From positions 12,682,960-12,746,959 of the forward strand of contig OX637409.1 in assembly GCA_951799425.1 (NCBI GenBank): a stretch of 64,000 nt of DNA, given 5' to 3'. The notes below the pieces were generated by a model. The model was not told the DNA's origin and made no database searches. It worked only from the letters and a program-made list of their open reading frames with translations. The stretch comes from Ilex aquifolium. Taxonomy: Eukaryota > Streptophyta > Magnoliopsida > Aquifoliales > Aquifoliaceae. The translations under genes and the position numbers were made by a program. Shown piece after piece: positions 34,412-44,980 of the stretch; position 1 is the first letter of the stretch; every line of letters starts with the position of its first letter.

Positions 34412-36031
34412 TTGTTCGAATTCAATGAGTTGTCTCGCTACGCAATCGAGCTTGTGGTCACTGATGCAAAGAGGGTTAAACACTTTGAACAAGGTTTGAG
34501 GCCTTCCATCCGCGAGAAGCTGGTTGCACTCCAAATTCAAGAATACAAGGATCTAGTGGAATGGGCGAACTTGCTGGAGAAACACACAGAGGAGACCAAA
34601 CGAAGACAAATTTTTGCTAGAGGAGGTCCCTTGAGAGCCGGTAACAGCAGTGGAGTCACACAAAGGGTAAATCCGTACCGTCGACCTAACTAAGCTTTGG
34701 GGTAAAAGAATCAAGTTGTTCGAGGAGCTAGGGTTACTCAGAATAGAGCAGACACTGACCCGTGTCAATGCTTCGCATGCGGAGGGCTTGGGCACTTCAG
34801 AAATAATTGCCCATCATTTCCACCAAAGACCAATCAAGCAGCAGAAGACGTAAATGCAAATAGGCCACCACTACAGAAGCCACTACAGCTGAAACCGTTA
34901 GGAGCTATAGCCCTAGGCGGTATCAATCAAGGAAGAGTTTTTGCTTTGACCCAACCGGAGGAAGATGTTTCCAATGCAGTTGTGGAAGGTATTGTTCTTC
35001 TTTATAATTATTGGGCCCGAATACTATTTGATCCCGGTGCGACTCATTCATTCATACGCACTATATATGCTCTTAATTTGGGGTTGGAATTTGAGAAGTT
35101 AGAACATTCCTTGAGTATTGACATGCCTATGGGAGAACAGTTGGATACTAAAAGGGTGTGTAGAGGTTGTGTGCTTCGAATTGGGGAGCAAAAATTGATT
35201 GTAGATTTGGTTGCATTAGACATGAAGGGGTATGACATAATATTCGGGATGAACTTGTTGTCCACTTTCCGTGCGGTAATGGATTATTTTCGCAAGCGGA
35301 TTTCATTTCAATTACCAGGAGGGGTAGTTTTCAGCTTCATTAATGATCGAAATTCTTCCCATCCATTTCCCACTACGGGAAATAGATTCTTGAAAGCTAA
35401 GGCGGGGAGCAATTTGAGTTTCTTGGCCAGCTTAATGGGAGATGATCGAGATAAATTCCATACGGACGTGGTATTGATAGTGTCAGATTTTCCAGATGTC
35501 TTTCCAGATGAACTACCCGAGTTACCCCCACAGAGAGAGATCGAGTTTGCAATCATATCCATTGCTCCTTATAGGATGGCACCCTTGGAGTTAAAAGGAG
35601 CTAAGGAAGCAGTTGGACCATCTATTGACTATTGGGTTTATCCGTTTAAGCACTTCACCTTGGGGAGCCCCGATCCTCTTTGTGAAGAAGCATGATGAGA
35701 CACTTCGGCTATACACAGATTACCGAAGGTTGAATCGAGTGACAGTGAAGAATAAATATCCGTTGCCACGAATCGATGATTTATTTGATCAACTGAGGGG
35801 TTCTAAGTATTACTCCAAGATTGATCTTCGCACAGGGTACCATCAACTGCGGATCAAGGAGGAGGATATTCCTAGGACAACTTTTCATACCCGGTATGGT
35901 CATTTCGAATATACGGTAATGTCGTTCGGACTGACTAATGCTCCTACAGCCTTCATGGATTTGATGCATAGGGTATTCTGGCCGTATCTAGATCAGTTTG
36001 TCATTGTGTTTATTGATGACATATTAATCTA
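34412..36031 (+). pseudogene. gag-protease-RT (N-terminal part) of A1, decayed
   Basis: The gag begins mid-domain (LSRYAIE...), lacking its N-terminal half; a TAA follows at about 34690. A CCHC zinc knuckle is still visible (34771-34812, CFACGGLGHFRNNC). The protease active site reads D-P-G-A instead of D-T/S-G-A. A deletion and frameshift near 35590 separate the protease frame from the RT frame (35613 on). RT reaches F-I-D-D-I-L-I-Y and is cut there by the Helitron. Confidence 0.9.
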
Positions 36032-39000
36032 CTAGGGATAACCCGTGCCTGAAGGCACGGTGCAACTAAAAAAAATCGAACATTGAATTTGAACGCGAAA
36101 TAATCAAGCATTGAACTCGGATACATACTAAATTGAAAGCTTAAATTCGCCCTATATCACGTGTCTGAAGGCATTGTACAAAGTTCTTAAACACGAAATA
36201 ATCAAACAATGAATATAAACATGCAAACTATGGATACTCTATGATGCCCTATATCACGTGTCTGAAAGGCACTATACATAGGTCATTTTTAATGTCATGA
36301 CTTTAGTGAAATAAAATGGGTCAAAATGTGGATACTCTATTGAGTTCGAGCTCGTCGCGGATCACAACACCCACATTATTTTTCTTGAGCAACTGAACCT
36401 ATAAATGAAAATGCAATTAACAGGTAAATGAACACAAACTGTATGAGAAAAATTTATTAAGAATATTAGTGAAATGATGCTCATCTTACAGTTTGTTCTA
36501 AGTCGTCATCAATCTGTAAGAAGATGCATGAAAATAAAGTGAAATAAATATGTCAATATTTTTGCGGCGGCAAAAAAAATAATTACAACGTTGTATGCTT
36601 TGTAATTAAAACAATGTATGATATAGATGAGGTTTAAACTTACACGACCAAAAATGGTGAGATTTTTCATTTTTCAATCTTGTGAGTTTGCAGTGGTGGT
36701 TAGTACACTCTGGTGGCTACAAATATAAGAAACAAAGAGAAATCATTAAACATGCAATTGAAAATAAAAAATATTGCCTTAGCAAAATTATTTACCAATC
36801 CGCATAATAACATAATAATATCAATTGTGTAAGCAAGTAAAAAAAAAAAAATTACCCTTGCCTGAAGACACTATATGACAAATAAAAAAATTACAAATAA
36901 TTACCCATAAAAAGTTAGAATCTGTTGGAAAAAAATTAAGCCCTCATAAGAGTCAAGCCGTATACACAATTCACAATCATATCCCAAAAAAAACTATTAA
37001 ACTGGATTCACTATCACACCATAATCCTATCTAAACACAAATATCTATCAACTACTGCAACAAAACGGATGAAAACCATAAAAATACATGAATAAATTTA
37101 CGCCGCAAATAAAAAACAACATGACCAAATGAAGGAATTTGCACCCACATTCACCAACATTGAACTTTGAATCAGACCTAATAATTAAATCATAAATTAA
37201 AAAAAAAAACCCATCCGATGAAAATGACCCAATAATTAAATCAATACACACCCTTGAACTTGAAGATAACGAACAGCTTGTGGGCATTTGAATGAAGAGC
37301 AAAACCAAACAAACCCAGTCATACTTCACCTTTTTTCCAATACCCTCAACTATAGTCATACTTTACCTTCCAATGCAATGACAAACACAACGAAGCATTC
37401 ACATTCCATGCAATGTCTAAAAGCAAACTAAATAAGTACCTTTGAGGTAAAAAACCGGAAGGGACAATACAGCACCACTCTCCAAAAAAGCCAACCTATT
37501 ATGAGATAAGTAATGAACCATTAAGCCCCTAATCGCTTAGATTAACATGAAATTAGTAATAAGACATTGGAAACCACATGCCTACCGCCAAGATATGTAT
37601 GTAAAGCAGCCAAACAGGTATCAAATGTCAAGTCACCAGATGCTGAAGCCCCTCCATAACCACGACCACTGTGATCCATAACCAAATAGCACAAAAGAAT
37701 ATGCAGTTATAAACACACAAACGAAAATCAATACAGCTTTGATTTAACTAAGAATAAAAAAAAACCCACAATATAAGCTTAAAACAATGCAATGACAACC
37801 AGAAGACTGGGGAAAAAAAAAAACTCTAGCTCTTGAGATGTTAAAAGCATACCAGACAACACAATATTTATTTCCTTTCTTTCCTCCTACAACTCGAAAA
37901 ATAAAATAAAATAAAGCTTCTCTCAACTATAAACTTTCAAGAGCTATATGAAACTATAACGTTAAACACGCAGAAGCACGAATATATTCGTCTGTATAAA
38001 CCTAGATTAAAAAAAAAAAAAAACGCAGAATTAGTATTTATTGATTGAGAGATGGGTGGCTGTGCTATTTTTCCATTTTTTCACCCCATAATGATCCGAT
38101 ATATGCATGAAAACAGAACATTATATTCATTGAACTCATGGCAAAAATTGAGGTTTAATAGTATATTCATTGGACTCATGGCAAGGAAAAGAGTTGATAG
38201 TTGGCCTAAGGAGATATTTTATATGAGAAACCAAAAATCACAGGCCAAGATCCATCTGGTTGCACATGAAACACTGTTAGTTCTTCCTTCTTCCATCAAC
38301 TGATAGACTCTGTTAAAATGCAGTCTAAAACAACATGAACTGTTTCTAGCCAATTTAGTAAACACCAAATGCTCCAGAATTTTAACTTGCTTAAAGCTCA
38401 ATGCACTAGAAAAGGCAACTCAAACAATAAAAGGAAAAAAATAATATTGACTGTAGTGTAGTAACATGCATCCACCATGTTGACGAAAATGAAATGAGCT
38501 TTAATTGGGTTCAATTTAAAAAGAAGGTAAAACTGGAAAATTTCAAAAGCATGTAGAAATGTACGCCAAGGGAGAGAATTAAAATGGAAAGAATGTGACG
38601 AACTGAAAAATCAAAAAGGGAGAGAAAGTGAAATAACAAAAGCATGTGAATACAATTAACAAAATTATGATTCTCCAGCTCTACCCAACAGAACAGAACT
38701 TTAGCTCTGAGTTTCTCAAATGTATTTGACTCAGAACAGGAACAAAAGCAGCCGGTGAGTTCAACGTTGTAACCCAGCCGGTAACAAAAGCAGCTTGCAA
38801 TTCCTCTGTTGGTGTTTACGCAGAAGAGGGATGGAGGAGTGGGTGTTTGCGTTGGGTGAATCAGTAAAATAACCAGAGAAAAAATTAGATATAAACTTAC
38901 CTTACACAAAAAATTCTGTTGAAAAAACGCCGGAATAGCCGCTGGGTGAGCCTCTTTGCATTGAGTGAAGAGGGAGAGCAGAGAGATTGGGACCTGTTTG

Positions 39001-39358
39001 CGTTGAGCGAAGAGGGAGAGCAGAGAGAGAGGAGGTGTTTGCGCAGAATAGGGATGTGGGGGGGGGGGGAGGGTGTTTGCGCAGAGGGTGGCTGTGTCTG
39101 TGATTTGGGGAAGTGACCCGCCGCCTGACTCGCCGCCTGTGGGTTGCCATGGAGCTGTTGCTTGTCCGGGATTTGGGGGAACTGACTGCCTGAGAAAGAA
39201 GAGAGATGGCATAAGGGTTGCAGGGAGCCGTTGCTCTGGGTTGGGTTGGGTTGGGTTAGATGTGATGGTTGGGTTGAGTTAAATTGGATGGGATGATTTT
39301 GGGGGGAAAAAATATATGGGGTATAAGATTCAAATGCCCTTCTGTTTTATTATATAGA
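36032..39358 (-). mobile_element. Non-autonomous Helitron inserted in the A1 RT
   Basis: On the minus strand it starts 5'-TCTATATAATA (39358 downward) and ends ...CTAG-3' (36035-36032). An 18 nt hairpin (CCGTGCC / GGCACGG, 36043-36060) lies 7 nt before the CTAG. The target is an A|T dinucleotide and there is no target duplication; removing the element restores the RT reading frame across the site. Length is 3327 bp. No Rep/helicase coding is seen. Confidence 0.93.
37440..37680 (-). pseudogene. Captured gene fragment in the Helitron (LON-domain / cereblon-like)
   Basis: Two exon-like stretches on the minus strand. One (about 37680-37586) encodes LTFDTCLAALHTYLGG, then a GTAGGC donor-like site. 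The other (37495-37440) encodes LAFLESGAVLSLPVFYLK between TAG| and AAAG|GTAC. They resemble, in order, the conserved stretch around the start of the LON substrate-binding domain in plant cereblon-like proteins. The phases of the two exons do not match, so part is missing. Identification is from memory of the motif; gene capture is typical of Helitrons. Confidence 0.5.
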
Positions 39359-41676
39359 TTCACGGACATAAAGGGAACATGAACACCATCTTTCGGTAGT
39401 GCTTCAGACCTTGAGAGAGCATAAGTTATATGCTAAGATGAGTAAATGCGAGTTCTGGATGAAGGAAGTGAAATTCCTTGGCCATGTTGTGTCGGAACAG
39501 GGTGTAGCTGTTGACCCCGCAAAGATTGAAGCAGTGATGAAGTGGGAACCACCGAAGAATGTGACTGAAGTACGTAGTTTCCTGGGCTTAGCAAGTTACT
39601 ATCGGAGATTTGTGGAAGGGTTCTCAAAACTAGCAAATGCCGATGACCCGCCTTATAAAGAAGGGGGAAAGATTCTTGTGGACTCAAGAGTGTGAGCTAG
39701 CCTTTTGCACCTTGAGGGAAAGGTTGACAACAGCTCCTATCCTCATTATTCCTAGCAGTGGGGAAGGATACGATGTTTACACCGATGCTTCGTTACGAGG
39801 GTTAGGATGTGTGCTAATGCAGGGAGGCAGGGTAGTCGCTTATGGATCGAGACAACTAAAGGTTCATGAGCAGAACTATCCCATTCACGACTTAGAGCTC
39901 GCCGCCGTGGTCCTTGCTTTTAAGTTGTGGAGGTGTTACCTGTATGGAGAAACATTTCAGGTGTTTTCTGATCATAAGAGTCTCAAGTATATATTCACAC
40001 AGAAAGATTTGAATCTCCGACAAAGAAGGTGGATTGAATATTTGGAAGATTACGATTTCACACTTAACTACCATCCGGGGAAGGCGAATATAGTAGTAGA
40101 TGCACTTAGCAGAAAGTCTCGGGGTGAAATCAATGTCCTTGCAGTTAATAGGTGGAAGATGATTGATGCTTTGGAGGAATTTGATCTATTGGTGGATAGG
40201 CAGGAGGATCGACCATGCTTATTTAATCTTGTAGCTCAACCAATTCTCCGACAAAGGATTGTGGAGTTGCAACGATTAGATATCGAGTTGGGAGTTATCC
40301 CGGATAGATTGGAGAGAAATGAAATTGTTGAGAATTGGTCGATACATAATGATGAGTTACAGTTTCGTGGAAGACTATGGGTACCAAACAATGACCAAGT
40401 AAGGGAAGAAGTGTTGGGTGAGTGTCATCGTTCAAAATTTTTCATACATCCGAGTAGTAACAAGATGTATAGAGACATGAAGCGTCAATATTGGTGGAAA
40501 GGGATGAAACAAGACGTGGCCAAGTACGTTGCAAGGTGCATGGTGTGTCAGCAGGTGAAGATTGATCATCAAAAACCCGGAGGATTACTACAGTCCTGAC
40601 CTATTCTAGAGTGGAAGTGGGATCAGATCACCATGGATTTCGTGTTTGGCTTTCCACGGACTTCATGAGGGCATAATGTCGTATGGGTCATTGTAGATAG
40701 ACTCACTAAGTCAGCTCATTTCTTGAGTATGAAGACCACTGATACCTTAGAGACCTTGAGCAAGCTTTATATTCACGAGATTGTTAGATTGCATGGAGTT
40801 CCACTCTCTATTGTGTCGGATCGTGATTCTCGTTTTGTGGCGCAATTTTGGCAAAGTCTACAACGAGCTATGGGGACAGAGTTGCACTTCAACACCGCCT
40901 TTCATCCTCAAACGGATGGCCAATCCGAGAGAGTGATACAGATTTTGGAGGACATGTTACGTGCTTGTGTGTTGGACTTCAAGGGAAGTTGGAGTGATCA
41001 TTTTCCATTGGTGAAATTTGCATATAACAATAGTTTTCAATCTAGCATTGGCATGGCACCTTATGAGGCATTGTATGGGAGACCATGTAGGTCCTCGACT
41101 TGTTAGTTAGAAGCTGGAGAGAGTAGCTTGTTTGGGCCAGAGATTGTTTGAAAGACTACGAAGAAAATTCAACTAATCCGGGAAAGACTATGCACGTCAC
41201 AAAGTAGATAGAAAAGCTATGCGGATAGAAGAAGAAGACCATTGGAATTCCAAGAGGGGGACTATGTGTTCCTCAAGGTATCACCCAAAAAGGGGGTGTT
41301 TAGATTTGGCAAGAAAGGAAAATTAGCTCCAAGGTACATCGGACCATTTGAGGTGATCAAAGCAGTGGGCAAAGTGGCGTATCAACTTCGGTTACCAGCT
41401 CAGTTGTTAGGGGTACATGACGTGTTCCATGTGTCAATATTAAGGAAGTGTCAATCGGATACAACGCATGTCGTGGATTTGGAGGGAATTGAAATTCAAG
41501 ATGGAGCAACATATAAGGAACAACCGGTGGAGATTCTCGATATCAAGGAGAAGGTGCTTCGCAATAAAGTAATCCAATTGGTGAAAGTCTTGTGGCAACA
41601 TCATGGGGTGGAGGAAGTTACTTGGGAACCAGAGCTGGAGATGCGAGAGAAATACCCTCATTTGTTCTCTACTTAA
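39359..41676 (+). pseudogene. RT (C-terminal part)-RNase H-integrase-chromodomain of A1, decayed
   Basis: Resumes the RT frame after the Helitron, with an in-frame TAA a few codons later. A frameshift lies near 39650. RNase H ([14 protein letters not shown]) and the HHCC finger follow, then stops near 40599 and 40667. The integrase core segment includes SDRDSRF and QSERVIQILED (40723-41106) and ends in a TAG. The GPF/Y module and chromodomain (41242-41676) are open to TAA. Related to but distinct from the left-edge family B polyprotein. Confidence 0.92.
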
Positions 41677-41700
41677 GGTAAGTTTCGAGGACGAAACTTT

Positions 41701-41717
41701 CTTTAAGGGGGGTGGAT
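41701..41717 (+). other. Polypurine tract of A1
   Basis: CTTTAAGGGGGGTGGAT immediately before the 3' LTR. The same tract occurs in reverse complement at 23194-23210 and 27230-27246. Confidence 0.88.
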
Positions 41718-43969
41718 TGTAAACCCCACATGTTTATATTAATATAGTAATGTAATTGTTTGGTAATTCATATATATTTAATGAACTAAGAATGAATCAT
41801 ATAGATTGTAACAGCAGGAATAAATACTAGGGAGACAAAATTGATGGTGAAGTTTAAATTTCGAAGGCGTTTAAACTTAGGAAAAGTTGTTAGGTAAGTT
41901 TCTAAATATTTTTAGGTCAAAATAAGATTTTCATTGAATTCGGAAGATCGAGAAACCTTGGGAGAGGTAATATGGGGTGTATTAGAAGTTAGAAAGTATT
42001 CCGGAGTTCAAACAAATTTTAGAAAGAATTCGGATAGGAAGAAATTTGACAATACCTTAGTATTTTAGCTATAACTCTTTACTACTAACTCCTATTGATC
42101 TGATTTTTGGACAGTAGAAACTAGACTTCAAGGCCTACAAAAGTGTATTGGACAAAAATTTTCTGGATCGGCTTCTAAATAGGTCAAAATTGATCTGGAA
42201 GTTGAGGGTATACTGTCACCCGCGTCCGGACGGGAATAGACACGCGTCCGGACGCGTATGGCAGAAACTTGGACACAAAAACACGCGTCCGGACGCGCCA
42301 AACCGAGGGCTTCACGTCCCAGACTTGTTTTGGGTGTTTTCTCTCCCATTTGCAAACCATTTCATCAAATCTAACTCTTGAGAGGCTTAGAGGGAAAGAA
42401 GGAAGGGAAAAGCAAGAGATTGAGGTGGTGATTCAAGTTGGGAAAGATCAAATCTGCTAGTTCTTCACACAAAAACTAAGGAGCAAGGTAGGGGATTCTT
42501 CTCAAATTCTTTCATTGAGGCTTAGGGTATTATATATGTATATTTTCGATATTCTTGATAGTTATATGATAAATAGTTATGAGTTCTTGGTTTCTTTGTT
42601 ATTGAAACATAGTTTTGAACAAAATACATGTTTGGGTTCAAGAAACCTTGTTCTTGAATTTCTAAAATCTTAGTTTTGTTAAATACATGTTTGGGTTATG
42701 AAAAATACATGGATTCTGGATTTCTAAATGCCTATTGTTGATTAAATCATTTTTTCATCTAATACTTGTTCTTGTTCCAAGAAATTATGATTTTTGACAA
42801 AACCCTAGAATTTTGATATCAAGATTGTGAATGTTTTATTGATATGATCTCTTGCATATTTTAATTCCTTTATTATTGTAGTATATTGTGAATTGTACAA
42901 TTGTGATACTTGAATTATTAATGAAAATTGTGATTGATTAAGATTGTGGTTGTTGAGAAAATGTTGGTATTATCTCTTGTATGGTTTGTTGTGATGGACT
43001 TGAATTGCCTTCGAGAGCTGCCGTAGAGTGTTAGAGGTTAGTCTATCCCAGTAGGGGTGAGATGGTTTCCTAGCACTTGTAGTGGATTGTTGTTTGTGAG
43101 AGCAACCACTATTGTTCACGTAAGTTCGAGGCTGATGGATGGTATACCTTTCCTGGGAAGGATTCGTCAATACCGTGGGAGACGGTATACGCCCTTCCTA
43201 AAGTGTTTGTGATGTATCCTGCGGTGAATGATTGGTTTGTGGTGGGTGAACGAGGTAGAATCGTTGTGTAGATTCCTGAGAAGCAACCATCATACATGAC
43301 AATGGGAAGAAACCAACATACATGAGAATATGGAATGAGGTTACTAAATTATTTATGGATTGCTTTAATTTCTTGTAAGTTTATTCCTGTCATTGATTTA
43401 CTGTATTCCGTACACTTGAGATCATTACAACTATCATGATTTTATTCTCAAAATCTATATATGCTATTTTCCAAAAGAGACTTGTCATCTTTTATTTGTT
43501 TTAAAACCTTGTTCAAGTTTGGGAGTATGTTGCTACAGAGCTTAGTGCTCACCCCTTACAAACAATATATTTTTCAGATTATGGTTTATAGGAGGAGCTC
43601 GGAGTTGATGAGCAGATAGCTTGGGAAACTCAATTGGATGGAAGCGTGGATCCCGAGGGGGATGTCTAGAATTGTTCTTTTTATGTTCTAGTCTAGGAGA
43701 TTCATTTTTGAGATAATGTTCATGTTAAGATTTTTCTTATTCCACTGCGAGATACTAGTTTGGCATATTCTTTTGGGTGTAATTGTCATAGTTTGACATA
43801 TTCTTTTGGATGTATTTGCCATGGTTTGGCATATTATTTTGGATGATGTTTTGTAGATATTATGTATGATGAATTAAATTTTCTTCATTTATGGATTTTA
43901 TTAGTTGCTCTCATGAGGTGAATGGTTTTAGATAGTAATGCCGTCCAAGGAGGATTTTGGGGCGTTACA
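41718..43969 (+). mobile_element. 3' LTR of A1
   Basis: TGTAAACCCC...GGGGCGTTACA, 2252 bp, uninterrupted. Probable intron 42488-43577 (CAAG|GTAGGG ... TTTTTCAG). Palindrome array at 42221-42297. Confidence 0.94.
42221..42297 (+). repeat. CCGG palindrome array, CGCGTCCGGACGCG type (3' LTR of A1)
   Basis: Three units: CGCGTCCGGACG and two perfect 14 bp CGCGTCCGGACGCG palindromes (42243-42256, 42284-42297). Confidence 0.9.
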
Positions 43970-43974
43970 CCATA

Positions 43975-44464
43975 TGATGGACATAACAATCAAAAAGCGC
44001 CAGCTATTAGGGGATAGCTGAGTAGGAACAAGGTTCAAAAGGTAAAGTGTTTCCCTAACATATCTAGGTATTGGAAAGTGGAACCCATCCTCGAGGATGG
44101 GTTCATAAAAACAAACTTCATCGGGGAAAAAACAATTAGCGGTCTCACAGGCAGAAGGGACCCGTAGGTGCACTATTTCAAGAATCTGATATAAAACCCT
44201 AAGCTTTTAAAGAGAGCTTTCATTTAAGCAACTATGGTAGTTGTTGGCCCGACTAACTCTGAGAGATGAAGAACCAATCTCCAAGATGGAGTTGGAATCC
44301 TCATTAGCCTCGTCGACTTGGGCCACTTGCGCCAGGACACTTTTAGAAGGAGATTGATCAAGATCAACATCCGTAATCGAAAAGCTAAAGTGGATAATAT
44401 ATAAATTCGGGTGAAGGGTGCAATTAAGGTTATTAACAACCAAAGAGAGGCAAAAGACAAGCAC
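43975..44464 (-). pseudogene. Antisense accessory ORF of a Tat-like element, main fragment
   Basis: Minus-strand frame open from about 44464, with one in-frame TAA (44207-44209), then LRVLYQILEIVHLRVP...CFFPDEVCFYEPILEDGFHFPIPRYVRE... running to the insertion site of A1; it continues in frame at 19226-19117. The F-P-x-P-R-x-V-R-E ... Q-L-x-P-N-x-W-R pattern matches the plant 'putative gypsy-type transposon' domain. Antisense extra ORFs upstream of the 3' LTR are known in Tat-lineage elements, which fits the plus-strand LTR downstream. Confidence 0.65.
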
Positions 44465-44848
44465 AAATTGAAGCCGCGCACCAACGGATTAGCTCACAAA
44501 AGAATCTAAAAATTCAGGGTTGGAATTCTTCCACCACAAAAAGAAAATGAGGTAAAAATGGAATTGGAAGATGTGGGTCCAACCTATATTGTCCAGAATG
44601 AAGAGTCATAACGAAATAGGAAAAATAAAATAAGGTTAGGACATAGAGGCAAAAGCGTAGCAAACTTCTTAGAGCTCTTGAAGATGAACCAAAGAGAATG
44701 AAAGAGAGTTTTTATACGCTGGGCCCACAATGGTTCTCTGGCGGTTGCATGTGCAAAGTAGACGATTCCACTCCTCAGGTCTCTAACGAGCAAATTTAAT
44801 CAATGAACGATGCGAGTCTTCCATTAGTCTAAACTAGGGGGCAACTAA
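44465..44848. other. Noncoding 3' region of the Tat-like element
   Basis: No ORF of note. A purine-rich ACTAGGGGGC (about 44832-44842) precedes the proposed LTR start and may be its polypurine tract. Confidence 0.35.
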
Positions 44849-44980
44849 TGAGCATAAAATGGTTATAAACCCAACATGTATGCTCAAGCTCATCACGTGG
44901 GCCTGATACAAAGGCTCGAGCTTGGCACGTCAGTTCTCTTTCCTAATAAGAGGGTTCCCAGCAGCTTGCTCGCCTATATC

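Larger units (their letters stand above)
19227..43969 (+). mobile_element. Degraded family A chromovirus (A1) containing three later insertions
   Basis: Plus-strand element with 5' LTR (19227-20928 + 31271-31663 + 34090-34240), PBS (34245-34256), decayed gag-pol, polypurine tract (41701-41717) and 3' LTR (41718-43969). Perfect 5 bp duplication CCATA at 19222-19226 and 43970-43974. Without its insertions the element is about 8.6 kb. Insertions: three-LTR element (20929-31265), solo LTR (31664-34084), Helitron (36032-39358). Pol carries several stops and frameshifts, so the copy is non-functional. Confidence 0.95.

Noticed and set aside
38511..39212. 233-codon minus-strand ORF in the Helitron
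   Set aside because: Low-complexity proline/serine-rich translation of a C-rich, leader-like region; no recognisable domain. Possibly a captured 5' UTR, not a protein.
43928..44173. Treating 43928-44173 as one small intact gene
   Set aside because: Its last 42 bases belong to the A1 LTR; the real frame continues at 19226 on the other side of the insertion.
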